Source of the DNA: Burkholderiales bacterium
GTDB lineage: Bacteria; Pseudomonadota; Gammaproteobacteria; Burkholderiales; Casimicrobiaceae
Length of the DNA stretch: 10,142 bases
Direction: 5' to 3'
Assembly: GCA_025354075.1 (NCBI GenBank)
Contig: JANXNO010000027.1
Coordinates: 1 to 10,142 of the forward strand
Shown: positions 1 through 9,100 of the stretch, one piece after another
How the letters are laid out: each line of letters begins with the position of its first letter
How positions within the stretch are numbered: the stretch's first letter is position 1
Notes under the pieces: model-generated
Seen by the model: only the letters and a program-made list of their open reading frames with translations
Databases searched by the model: none
What the model was told of the DNA's origin: nothing
Position numbers and translations under genes: made by a program

Positions 1-664
1 CCACGGGCTGATCGCGCATGTCAAAGGCCGTCCGCCGGATCGTGAGCACCGGCGTGCCCACTTTGATCTTCAACAGTTTGGCGTGATCGGCTGACGCAGC
101 CTCCGCCCGCAGGCGCTCGTCCGTGCGCACGACAGTGATGCCGAACGCCTCCTGATACAGGTTGTAAATGGTGTTCGGACGCTCTTTGAACTGCGCAGCA
201 GACAGCTTTTCAAAGCGCGCCTGATCAATGGTGATGTCGTCGACCGAAACGACTTCATTGAGCAGGGAGAGCTTGTTGCGGACGTGAAACGTGGGCGCAC
301 CCACTGCGATTTTCAGCCGTGCAGCGGCCTCGTCGTCGGCCACTGATTTGTGGAAAAACACAGCCTCCACCAGCGGATAGCTCTTCGCGCCCTTTTGTGG
401 CACGATGTGAAAAAAGTAGAACAGCAAGCGCTCCCGGTCATGCGAGGATACGTATGTACCTTTGCCCTGCTGGCGAATCAGGATGCGGTTTTCAACCAGT
501 TCGTCAATGGCTTTGCGCAGCGTGCCGATCGACACACCGTATTCCATGGCCAATTGTCGTTCGGACGGAATGAGCTGGCCGGGCTTCAAGTCGCCGGTGG
601 CCAGCTGCTCCATCAGCGCGCGTTGCACGCCCTTATAGAGCGGGCCGCCGTCTAGGTTATTCAT
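1..664 (-). CDS. GntR/HutC-family transcriptional regulator, 3' end off the window (probable pathway regulator)
   Basis: This reading frame is open to the window edge, so only the first 221 codons are present. Reading the minus strand from the ATG at 664 gives MNNLDGGPLYKGVQRALMEQ. It continues into a winged helix-turn-helix (about residues 8-72) with the GntR signatures PSERQLAMEYGVS, GTLRKAIDEL and RQQGKGTYV. After a linker, the rest matches a UTRA ligand-binding domain, including the late strand GTPVLTIRRTAFDMRDQPV (203-221). HutC-type proteins usually run about 230-250 residues, so some 15-30 residues are missing. The gene lies downstream of the dehydrogenase genes on the same strand after a 204-base gap with its own candidate promoter. 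By position I infer that it senses a sulfonate or pathway intermediate and represses the cluster; such regulators are often named hpsR. The ligand is unknown. No strong Shine-Dalgarno precedes the start. Confidence 0.9.
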   Translation of the reverse strand, partial: MNNLDGGPLYKGVQRALMEQLATGDLKPGQLIPSERQLAMEYGVSIGTLRKAIDELVENRILIRQQGKGTYVSSHDRERLLFYFFHIVPQKGAKSYPLVEAVFFHKSVADDEAAARLKIAVGAPTFHVRNKLSLLNEVVSVDDITIDQARFEKLSAAQFKERPNTIYNLYQEAFGITVVRTDERLRAEAASADHAKLLKIKVGTPVLTIRRTAFDMRDQPV

Positions 665-747
665 GTTTAACGTTCATAACTTGGGGCGCTTCAACGCCGT
701 CGGGACCGCGAATCACGTGCAAGTAGCTTTTATAACAATCCTTTGAG

Positions 748-775
748 TGTATAGGGCTTTCAGTGCAAACTGCAA
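748..775 (-). promoter_or_regulatory. Candidate sigma70-type promoter of the GntR regulator gene
   Basis: On the minus strand, TTGCAG (770-775) and TATACA (748-753) are separated by 16 bases. They resemble -35 and -10 hexamers (4 of 6 and 5 of 6 matches). Transcription would start near 741, leaving a leader of about 75 bases before the regulator ATG. This suggests the regulator is not solely dependent on read-through from the catabolic operon. The call rests on hexamer matching only. Confidence 0.35.
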
Positions 776-780
776 TAAGT

Positions 781-809
781 CGACTTTTGTACAAATGCGC
801 GTACAGTCG
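781..809. promoter_or_regulatory. Inverted repeat upstream of the regulator promoter, candidate operator
   Basis: TGTAC (788-792) and GTACA (801-805) form a perfect inverted repeat around an 8-base spacer. Outside it, CGAC (781-784) and GTCG (806-809) also pair, with TTT (785-787) unpaired. The left edge overlaps another palindrome, AAGTCGACTT (777-786). The site lies just upstream of the candidate -35 of the GntR gene and about 60 bases past the hpsP stop. No T-tract follows on either strand, so a protein-binding site is more likely than a rho-independent terminator. The rest of the 665-868 gap shows no gene. Confidence 0.4.
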
Positions 810-868
810 TTGTTCGCAAGCCGTCATAGCCAAAAGCTGTTACTTCTCAGCACCGTCTGAAACTTGAA

Positions 869-1867
869 TCAATGGGGGCGCAGTACGATTTTTGCAGATG
901 CACTCCTGCCTTCGTGCAAGTCAGAAAACGCTGCCGCGCCGTCTGCCAGCGCGCGCTCTTCCACCCAGCCGCAGTCGCCGAACGCATTGGCATGCAGCGC
1001 GGCGACGGTCGCCCGCAAATCGACCATGGTGTAGGTGTACGTACCAATGAGCGTGATTTCGGCAAGTGTGAGCTTCCGCATGTCAATTTCGCTCGCCCAA
1101 TCTTGCAGGCCCACGTGCACTATGACGCCGCCGTGCCGGATCGCCTTGAGCGCAGCTACCCGCGTGTGCTTCGAGCCGACGCAATCGAAGACTATGTCAC
1201 ACGAGCTTTCAGCGGGTCCGGCCGCTGTGATGGGATCAAACGCCTGCGTGTCGGCATGCCTGGCGACGCTCGCCCGTCGCAATGCGTTGGTCTCGGCTAC
1301 TTGCACGCCGCGCACACCGTAGTTGCGCAATAACAGCGCTACGAACATGCCGATCGCTCCGCCGCCGATGACCAGCGAGCGGCATTCCTGCAGCGGCCTG
1401 ACGCTCGCGCGCTGCGCCATGTGCAACGCGTGCAGTGCGGTGGCCGCAGGCTCGGTGAGCGCGGCGCGTGTGGCGTCCATGTCTGACGGAATTTCAATCA
1501 GACATTTGACTGGAATCGTCATGAATTCAGCGTAAGCACCGGGGCGCGTCATGCCCACCATGCTGCGGTTGCTGCACAGATTGCTGCGGCCCTGAGCGCA
1601 ATAGTCGCAAACGCCACACGCAATCAGCGGATTGCCGGTGAAACGCTGGCCGAGATACGCGCCCTCGACCACAACCCCTGCGAATTCATGGCCCAGAATA
1701 ATTGGCGGGATGCGGCGCGGATCATGGCCATGGTAGGCATGCATGTCGCTGCCACAAATGCCCACTGCATCGATACGCAGGCGAACTTCGTCAGCAGCAA
1801 GACGCGATGCCATCGGTTCATCGCGGTAGGTCATTTGCTGCGTCGCCGTATTCACCAACGCCTTCAT
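869..1867 (-). CDS. hpsP: Zinc-dependent medium-chain alcohol dehydrogenase, probable DHPS 2-dehydrogenase
   Basis: A 332-residue MDR (alcohol/polyol dehydrogenase) protein. The catalytic zinc site shows as C38 (GICGSD) with H60-E61 (GHEFAG). The structural zinc cysteines are C84, C87, C90 and C98, and E139 is in the usual later position. The NAD-binding turn is GGGAIG (168-173). I chose the ATG at 1867, giving MKALVNTATQ, because it fits the family N terminus and lies 4 bases after the preceding stop; an in-frame TTG at 1900 would add 11 residues overlapping the upstream gene. In known DHPS clusters two dehydrogenases, HpsO and HpsP, oxidise and reduce C2 and so interconvert (S)- and (R)-DHPS. 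Gene order (N-O-P) supports calling this one hpsP, but the letters could be swapped. Related threonine or sorbitol dehydrogenases would look similar without this context. Confidence 0.85.
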   Translation of the reverse strand: MKALVNTATQQMTYRDEPMASRLAADEVRLRIDAVGICGSDMHAYHGHDPRRIPPIILGHEFAGVVVEGAYLGQRFTGNPLIACGVCDYCAQGRSNLCSNRSMVGMTRPGAYAEFMTIPVKCLIEIPSDMDATRAALTEPAATALHALHMAQRASVRPLQECRSLVIGGGAIGMFVALLLRNYGVRGVQVAETNALRRASVARHADTQAFDPITAAGPAESSCDIVFDCVGSKHTRVAALKAIRHGGVIVHVGLQDWASEIDMRKLTLAEITLIGTYTYTMVDLRATVAALHANAFGDCGWVEERALADGAAAFSDLHEGRSASAKIVLRPH

Positions 1868-1871
1868 TGCG

Positions 1872-2639
1872 CTACTTTGCACTGAATCCTCCGTCGACAA
1901 AAATAGTTTGCCCGGTCACGTACGCGCTGGCGTTCGACGCCAGAAAGATCGCAGTCCCATATAGATCGGGCAACTCGCCGTTGCGGCCGATCATCGTAGC
2001 GTCGGCGTTTTTTTGTGCTTTTGCAGCGTCAGCAAACACCGGTGCCGTCAGCGGCGTGTTGAAAAACCCTGGAGCAATGGCATTGCATGTCACGCCGAAA
2101 GCGCTCCAGTATTCAGCGGTCGCTCGCGTCAGCTGCATGACGCCACCCTTGGACGCGCCGTAGGGGCCGCTGTTGTTGAAGGCGCGCACCGACTGAAGCG
2201 ATGCGATGTTGATGATGCGGCCCCAACCCTTCGCCTTCATTGCGGGCGCCAATGCGTGCGTCAGGAAAAAGGGTGCCGCCAGATTAATGGCCAGGGTCGC
2301 ATCCCAGTCTGCGTCTGTGAGTTCCGGGAAGGGGCGACGAATGTTGATGCCCGAGCAGTTCACCAAAATGTCTGGTGCACCGTAAGGCAGCGCTGCATCC
2401 ACACACGCTTGTTTCAGCGCCTCGCGATCAGCGAGATCGACGGCGATACCGGTAGCGCTAATTCCCTCGCTGTGCAATTCAGCGCAGGCACCGCTGAGTT
2501 CGCTCGCGCGCCGAGCCATCAAAATCAGACGGGCACCCTGGCTGCCGAGCGCGTAGGCTATCGCTTTGCCGATACCCGAGTTGCCGCCCGTGACCACCGC
2601 AACGCGGTTGGCCAGGTCAAAGAGACTGTCAAGTCGCAT
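1872..2639 (-). CDS. hpsO: Short-chain dehydrogenase/reductase, probable DHPS 2-dehydrogenase
   Basis: A 255-residue classical SDR, full length for the family. The nucleotide-binding motif is TGGNSGIG (17-24), and NCSG (94-97) replaces the usual NNAG. N119 (AINLAAPF), S147 (NIAS), Y160 and K164 (YGASK) complete the catalytic tetrad. The C terminus ends in the typical TGQTIFVDGGFSAK. The start at 2639 lies 13 bases after the hpsN stop, and the stop lies 4 bases before the hpsP ATG, so the three are almost certainly one transcript. Translation may be coupled, since the upstream Shine-Dalgarno is weak. In DHPS-degrading bacteria the SDR/MDR pair acts as a two-enzyme epimerase: one oxidises a DHPS enantiomer to the 2-keto compound and the other reduces it to the opposite configuration. 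Which enantiomer this one handles cannot be read from the sequence. Confidence 0.85.
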   Translation of the reverse strand: MRLDSLFDLANRVAVVTGGNSGIGKAIAYALGSQGARLILMARRASELSGACAELHSEGISATGIAVDLADREALKQACVDAALPYGAPDILVNCSGINIRRPFPELTDADWDATLAINLAAPFFLTHALAPAMKAKGWGRIINIASLQSVRAFNNSGPYGASKGGVMQLTRATAEYWSAFGVTCNAIAPGFFNTPLTAPVFADAAKAQKNADATMIGRNGELPDLYGTAIFLASNASAYVTGQTIFVDGGFSAK

Positions 2640-2652
2640 CGCTGACTTGCCG

Positions 2653-5303
<2,651 letters not shown>

Positions 5304-5312
5304 AAGCTGCTT

Positions 5313-6029
5313 TTATTCATCAAACATCGCCTTGCCTGCGAAGACCGGACGGCCCGCCTGCATGTCCCGCCAGTCGCGGGCAATGGCCTGCAGCGAACGA
5401 AATACGACCAACGTGAAACCGAGTGGCACAGCAATCTCAAACCACGCTTTGTTGATGCGCAAAACCGGCGTCGTTCCGCCTAGCGTGACGAGCTGGACGA
5501 CAGTGTGCAGCGACCAGTACACGGCGATCAAAGCAAAAGCGATCGTGCAAAGTTCGGCGAAGATGTAGAGCCATCCTTTCGCCCGCTCGCCGACACGACT
5601 GATAAGCACGTCAAAGCGGATATGTGCCCGCTCCTTCACGCCATACGCAGCACCGATGTAGCCAAGATAGATGAACAGATACTGAGCGGTTTCTTGTGAC
5701 CACGCAGACGAAAAGTTGAGTCCGAAGCGACGCAGCACTTCCTGAACGATGACGATGCACACGAACAAGTAAGCAACCAGCATCGCGTATCGCTCGGCAT
5801 TTTCATCGAGCGTTTTGAGCCATCCGTGATCGCTACCGACATGCTCGTCGAGGGCGAGGCCAGTGACGAAAAAGCTGGTGCCCACAAGTACCAGTAGAAA
5901 CTCGCCAAGATCACCCAGTCGAAACGGCATGGCCCCTGTGGTGCGCTGAGCAACAAGTGACGTGAGCACCCACACCACATAGATGATCGCGATGGCGAGT
6001 GAGATGCGATAGGCGAGACGGGCGGTCAT
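5313..6029 (-). CDS. TRAP transporter small membrane subunit (DctQ family), extended
   Basis: A 238-residue membrane protein. The DctQ core is recognisable by the tryptophan-glutamate element WSQETAQYLFIYLGYIGAAYG (begins at residue 110), followed by KERAHIRFDVL and a last helix starting near EIAVPLGFTLVVF (198-210). By eye I count about six hydrophobic segments: near 8-27, 41-59, 80-98, 112-131, 153-175 and 196-213. Most DctQ proteins have four and about 160-200 residues, so this one carries an N-terminal extension with two more helices and a charged stretch (DEHVGSDHGW). The stop lies 9 bases before the large-subunit start. The ATG at 6029 is preceded by a 65-base gap holding a REP-like palindrome. 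Confidence 0.88.
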   Translation of the reverse strand: MTARLAYRISLAIAIIYVVWVLTSLVAQRTTGAMPFRLGDLGEFLLVLVGTSFFVTGLALDEHVGSDHGWLKTLDENAERYAMLVAYLFVCIVIVQEVLRRFGLNFSSAWSQETAQYLFIYLGYIGAAYGVKERAHIRFDVLISRVGERAKGWLYIFAELCTIAFALIAVYWSLHTVVQLVTLGGTTPVLRINKAWFEIAVPLGFTLVVFRSLQAIARDWRDMQAGRPVFAGKAMFDE

Positions 6030-6060
6030 TTGGAGTTACGGCAGTGTTAACCAGTCAAGA

Positions 6061-6086
6061 TGTAGGAGCGGCCTGCCGCTCCTACA
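6061..6086. repeat. REP-like perfect palindrome between TRAP binding-protein and membrane-subunit genes
   Basis: Twelve-base arms, TGTAGGAGCGGC (6061-6072) and GCCGCTCCTACA (6075-6086), pair perfectly around CT. It fills much of the 65-base gap between the substrate-binding protein stop and the small membrane subunit start. The GTAGGAGCGGC core resembles abundant REP elements of Pseudomonas, Xanthomonas and some betaproteobacteria, and a related sequence lies at 10047-10112. On the transcribed strand the five T bases precede the stem instead of following it, so this is not a standard rho-independent terminator for the operon. Confidence 0.8.
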
Positions 6087-6094
6087 AAAACCAG

Positions 6095-7237
6095 TTAGCC
6101 CTGATAATCACCCACGGTGATCGAGCCCTTGGTGTTTGCCGCCGCTTTGAGCTTTTCAAACGCAGCGACCGAGCCCGCCAGCTCAATTTTGTCTTCGTCC
6201 CATTCCTTGCGCGCTTCACCGCATTGCTCTGCCCAACGCTGAAACTCTGCTGGCGTCGGGTTGTAGAACTTGGTGCCGGTCGCGGTCATGATGCGCATCG
6301 ACTCAGCGCGCGCCTTTTCGATCTGCGCAAACGTCTGAATTTGCGTTAGTCGCGACGCCTCATCGAACCCCGCCTGCTGGTCTTTGGGCAGCGCGTTAAA
6401 CCATGCATTGTTCGCCGCAAACATCTGAGCGTCGGGGACGGAGCGGACAAAACTCACCGTCTCCAGAATGTCACTGAATCCGAACGTTGCGAGCGCGGCC
6501 AATGCGGGATCCAGCGCGTCAGCGACGCCTTGTTTGATGGCAGTTGCCGTCTCGCCCCAAGACACCACGGTCGGGTTCGCGCCAGCCAGGCGATAAAACT
6601 TTTGCAGCAATTTTGATGGCGGTACGCGCATCTTCACGCCCTTCATATCGTCAGGCGTTTTGATCGCTTTGCCAAAGCCGCGACGCGTGGCGACGGTGCG
6701 TGGGTCGACTGTGAAATAGAACATCGGCTTGTAGCCTTTGTCGAGCACCTTCGGCGTGATCTCATCGTTCCACGCCTTGCTATTCACCAGGTTCGCAAAC
6801 TTCTGGTTTTCACCGCACCAGTAAGGAATGTTGATCAAATCAACGGCCTTGGTGTACGGCGAAAAATTCGACAACGACACTGCGCCGCCCTGCACGGTGC
6901 CTGCTTGAATGCGCTGCGCCAACGCGGCACCCACCGCGAGCTGGCCCGCCGGAAAGAGGCGCACGTACATCTTTTCGCCCGATGCCTTCCACACGTTGTC
7001 GCGAAAGGCAGCCTGCATGACTGGGTATTTCACGTAGTCCTCCAGTTTGTATTCGGTGGCGAACATCATGTTGTATTTCGCCGCCTTGCGTCGCGATTCG
7101 TCCTCCTTCGACGTCTGCGCAACCGCATCATCGCTCCACAAAAATCCGCCCGTGCCCGCGAGCACAGCGACAGTGAATCCATACCTGCCTGCCACGTCCA
7201 AAAACCGACGGCGTTCCGGTCCAGCCTTGTTGTCCAT
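6095..7237 (-). CDS. TRAP transporter periplasmic substrate-binding protein (DctP family)
   Basis: A 380-residue solute receptor that delivers the sulfonate to the membrane subunits. The N terminus has a twin-arginine-like signal: R9-R10-R11-F12-L13, a hydrophobic run to about residue 34, then DAVA-Q, suggesting cleavage after A40. DctP marks include VRLFPAGQL (92-100), the block KMRVPPSKLLQKFYRLAGANP (R204 is the usual acid-binding arginine) and SWGETATAIKQGVADALDPA. The start is well supported: AAAGGAG (7246-7252 on the minus strand) lies 8 bases upstream of the ATG, the clearest ribosome site in the operon, fitting the excess of receptor over membrane subunits that such systems need. The conserved arginine would suit a carboxylate or a sulfonate; the ligand is inferred from the neighbours (DHPS or sulfolactate). 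Confidence 0.93.
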   Translation of the reverse strand: MDNKAGPERRRFLDVAGRYGFTVAVLAGTGGFLWSDDAVAQTSKEDESRRKAAKYNMMFATEYKLEDYVKYPVMQAAFRDNVWKASGEKMYVRLFPAGQLAVGAALAQRIQAGTVQGGAVSLSNFSPYTKAVDLINIPYWCGENQKFANLVNSKAWNDEITPKVLDKGYKPMFYFTVDPRTVATRRGFGKAIKTPDDMKGVKMRVPPSKLLQKFYRLAGANPTVVSWGETATAIKQGVADALDPALAALATFGFSDILETVSFVRSVPDAQMFAANNAWFNALPKDQQAGFDEASRLTQIQTFAQIEKARAESMRIMTATGTKFYNPTPAEFQRWAEQCGEARKEWDEDKIELAGSVAAFEKLKAAANTKGSITVGDYQG

Positions 7238-7309
7238 CCATGTGCTCCTTTAGTGTTTGTGTTGGCTACCGACGTCATAGTGCGTCGTTTGCAGCGCTTT
7301 CGTGACGGG

Positions 7310-7334
7310 ATTTACCCCGGGTTTCGGGGTAAAT
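7310..7334. repeat. Stem-loop just after suyB
   Basis: ATTTACCCC (7310-7318) and GGGGTAAAT (7326-7334) pair perfectly around a 7-base loop. The structure begins 16 bases after the suyB stop, in the 112-base gap before the TRAP binding-protein gene. No T-tract follows on the minus strand, so it does not look like a strong intrinsic terminator. It may protect the suyAB mRNA 3' end or cause partial termination. The remainder of the gap (7238-7309) shows the receptor ribosome site and no convincing promoter. Confidence 0.6.
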
Positions 7335-7349
7335 TTCGCCCAGGTGACG

Positions 7350-8519
7350 TTAAGCTGATTCGTATAAACGGGTCAGTGAAAATTCACGATGCCCTAACGA
7401 TTCCGCAGCGGTCAAGCGTCCGTTGACGGTGCGAATCATGCAATCGAGCAGCGCGTCACCGGCGTCATCCATGGTCATTTCCCGTCGCAGCAGGCCTGAC
7501 GTATCCACGTCCACATGTTCGCTCATCAAGCGGACAGTTCGCGGATTTGCACAGATCTTTATTACCGGCAAAATAGGGTTGCCAATCACGTTGCCCTGAC
7601 CGGTTGGGAAAAGATGTACGACGTAGCCCGCGGCTGCACACAGCGTGACCATTTCGGCTGCGGCTGAAGATGAGTCCATGAACCAGAGGCCGGGTGATGT
7701 AGGTACCTCGGCTTTGTCAAGCACGCCATCGATCTTGCACTTGCGACCGATTTTCTGGATATTGCCGAGCGCCTTTTCCTCGATAGTGGTCAAGCCGCCC
7801 GCAATGTTGCCTTTGGTTGGCTGCGAGTCGGACAGGTCACTGGTTTTGTGCCGCTCGATCATGGCTTGATAGCGATCAAACATGAACATGAAATCTTTCC
7901 ACACCTTCGGTGTGCGGCAGCGGGCTTCGAGGATCGATTCACCACCGGTGATTTCGGAGGTTTCGCCAAAAACGAGTGTCGTTTTAAGCGGGTAAAGCTT
8001 GTCGAATGCGTTACCCACGGTTGGGTTTGCACCGCAGCCGGACGTCGTGTCGGACTCGCCGCATTTGGTGGACACCCATAGCTCGCTGATGGGGCATTCC
8101 ACGCGATGAATTTCGCTCGCGTCTTGCAGGAATTTTTTTGCGGCCGCCGACGCGCGCATGATCGTGTCGTGATCGCCGTGACCTTCAATGCCAAGACCGA
8201 TGACGGGCTTTCCGGTAGCTCGGATCCCATCTGCCACCTTCATGGCCCACTGATCCTCGATACCAATGACCACCACTGCGGCCACATTAGGGTTTGAGCC
8301 GGTGCCAATCAGCGTACGAAAGTGCAAATCAAGGTCAGCACCGAATTGCAAACGACCATACGAATGCGGGATCGCCATCGTGCCTTTGATGTTGTTGGCA
8401 ACGGCCTCAGCGGCGGCGTTGGACAAATCATCGACCGGCAGAATGATGACGTGATTGCGAACACCGACACGACCGTTTTCGCGGCGGTATCCCCAGAATT
8501 TTGTTTTCTTTGAAATCAT
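7350..8519 (-). CDS. suyB: (2R)-3-sulfolactate sulfo-lyase, large (beta) subunit
   Basis: A 389-residue protein of the altronate/galactarate dehydratase (UxaA/GarD) C-terminal family. With SuyA it cleaves (R)-sulfolactate to pyruvate and sulfite (EC 4.4.1.24), the C-S bond-breaking step. Visible marks are [20 protein letters not shown] near the N terminus, [20 protein letters not shown] (151-170, the conserved cysteine-rich KCG-SD-SG block of the family), TSPGLWFMD and [19 protein letters not shown] (304-322). I start at the ATG at 8519 ([10 protein letters not shown]). The frame is open to an ATG at 8576, but those 19 extra residues run into the inverted repeat and show no family similarity. 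Little Shine-Dalgarno precedes either start. The subunits are separated by 182 bases. Identity as SuyB rather than a sugar-acid dehydratase rests on the separate small subunit and the hps neighbours. Confidence 0.93.
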   Translation of the reverse strand: MISKKTKFWGYRRENGRVGVRNHVIILPVDDLSNAAAEAVANNIKGTMAIPHSYGRLQFGADLDLHFRTLIGTGSNPNVAAVVVIGIEDQWAMKVADGIRATGKPVIGLGIEGHGDHDTIMRASAAAKKFLQDASEIHRVECPISELWVSTKCGESDTTSGCGANPTVGNAFDKLYPLKTTLVFGETSEITGGESILEARCRTPKVWKDFMFMFDRYQAMIERHKTSDLSDSQPTKGNIAGGLTTIEEKALGNIQKIGRKCKIDGVLDKAEVPTSPGLWFMDSSSAAAEMVTLCAAAGYVVHLFPTGQGNVIGNPILPVIKICANPRTVRLMSEHVDVDTSGLLRREMTMDDAGDALLDCMIRTVNGRLTAAESLGHREFSLTRLYESA

Positions 8520-8560
8520 GATTTGATTAGGCTTTAAGCTGAATATTGGGTGTAGTCTTG

Positions 8561-8662
8561 GTTCGCTCCCCTTCAAGGGGAGGGCTAGGGTGGGGATGGT
8601 TTACGACGAGGTCGCAACTAACAACCATCCCCCACCTAACCTCCCCCTTGAAGGGGGGGAAC
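8561..8662. repeat. Long imperfect inverted repeat (about 41-base arms) between suyA and suyB
   Basis: The left arm (8561-8602) holds CTTCAAGGGGAGGGCTAGGG and GGGGATGGTT; the right arm (about 8622-8662) holds AACCATCCCC and CTCCCCCTTGAAGGGG. They match closely when one is reverse-complemented, around a spacer of about 20 bases. Sequences like this occur as dispersed intergenic repeats in many proteobacteria, so it is probably a non-autonomous repeat and not part of a gene. Each arm also has a small internal palindrome around TTCAA/TTGAA. In RNA it would form a long stable hairpin between the two subunit genes. Confidence 0.85.
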
Positions 8663-8701
8663 AGTACGATCCGTGGCCTTAGTTCGGTTGAGCAAAACGC
8701 C

Positions 8702-8983
8702 CTACCAGCGCTTCGTCTTTACGTTATGCACATGAAGGTGCTCACCTTTTTTTATCGGCGCAACCACTTTGCCAATGTCAACGCCATACTTGATCACGGT
8801 GTCGCCGACTTTGAAATCTTTGAGCGCGACCTTGTGCCCAATCGGGATGTCGCTCTTGAGCGAAACATTCACCGTCGAATCCGGCTCCATGATCCAGCCG
8901 GTAGTTTTTTGGCCGACCTTGCAGCCTTCCACCACGACGACGCCAACGCCATCGTCTTTCTCATGCACTACGAAATGAATCAT
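8702..8983 (-). CDS. suyA: (2R)-3-sulfolactate sulfo-lyase, small (alpha) subunit
   Basis: A 93-residue SAF-domain protein, the small partner of SuyB. It is homologous to the N-terminal part of UxaA/GarD sugar-acid dehydratases, which in SuyAB is a separate polypeptide. Diagnostic blocks are IHFVVHEKDDGVGVVVVEG at the N terminus, DIPIGHKVALKDF (45-57), VIKYGVDIGKVVAPIKKGEH (63-82) and the terminal HVHNVKTKRW. I chose the ATG at 8983 because known SuyA proteins start MIHF and because AGGAAAG (8990-8996 on the minus strand) sits 6 bases upstream; a longer frame from 9022 would add 13 unrelated residues. It is the first gene of the leftward cluster, next to the divergent slcC. Its stop is 182 bases from suyB, with a repeat in between, unusual for subunits of one enzyme. 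Confidence 0.95.
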   Translation of the reverse strand: MIHFVVHEKDDGVGVVVVEGCKVGQKTTGWIMEPDSTVNVSLKSDIPIGHKVALKDFKVGDTVIKYGVDIGKVVAPIKKGEHLHVHNVKTKRW

Positions 8984-9021
8984 TGCTTGCTTTCCTAAAC
9001 TTGCTGAATTCGTTATTTTCA

Positions 9022-9052
9022 CTCATCTAGATGATATAGATGAGCTAGATGA
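9022..9052. promoter_or_regulatory. Candidate operator: triple TAGATGA at 9-base period plus inverted repeat, between suyA and slcC
   Basis: TAGATGA occurs at 9028-9034, 9037-9043 and 9046-9052, exactly 9 bases apart. Its complement lies at 9023-9029, so CTCATCTA (9022-9029) and TAGATGAG (9037-9044) form a perfect 8-base inverted repeat with a 7-base centre, and TCATCTAGATGA (9023-9034) is a perfect palindrome. The site lies in the 117-base divergent gap. It is followed by TAGAAT (9057-9062), a possible -10 for slcC, and by a minus-strand TTGACA (9071-9076), a possible -35 toward suyA; neither has a good partner hexamer. A regulator bound here could control both directions. The GntR-family protein of this cluster is the natural candidate, but no binding data exist. 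Confidence 0.55.
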
Positions 9053-9100
9053 CTCGTAGAATATCAATATTGTCAAAAAGTGCAAGTGAGCTTCTCAAAA

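Noticed and set aside
350..655. A plus-strand open frame of 101 codons at the window start
   Set aside because: It is antisense to the GntR regulator, whose minus-strand translation shows clear HTH and UTRA motifs.
2013..2645. A plus-strand open frame of 210 codons opposite hpsO
   Set aside because: It is a shadow of the SDR gene; no recognisable domain and no ribosome site.
6061..6086. Rho-independent terminator ending the binding-protein transcript
   Set aside because: The T-run is on the wrong side of the stem for minus-strand transcription, and the downstream TRAP genes would otherwise lack any evident promoter.
8520..8576. A 19-residue N-terminal extension of SuyB from the ATG at 8576
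   Set aside because: It translates the left arm of the inverted repeat, has no family similarity and no ribosome site; the ATG at 8519 gives the normal SuyB length and N terminus.
8561..8662. CRISPR or transposon-end interpretation of the long repeat
   Set aside because: There are only two arms in opposite orientation, no repeated unit-spacer series, no transposase and no evident target duplication; a dispersed intergenic repeat fits better.
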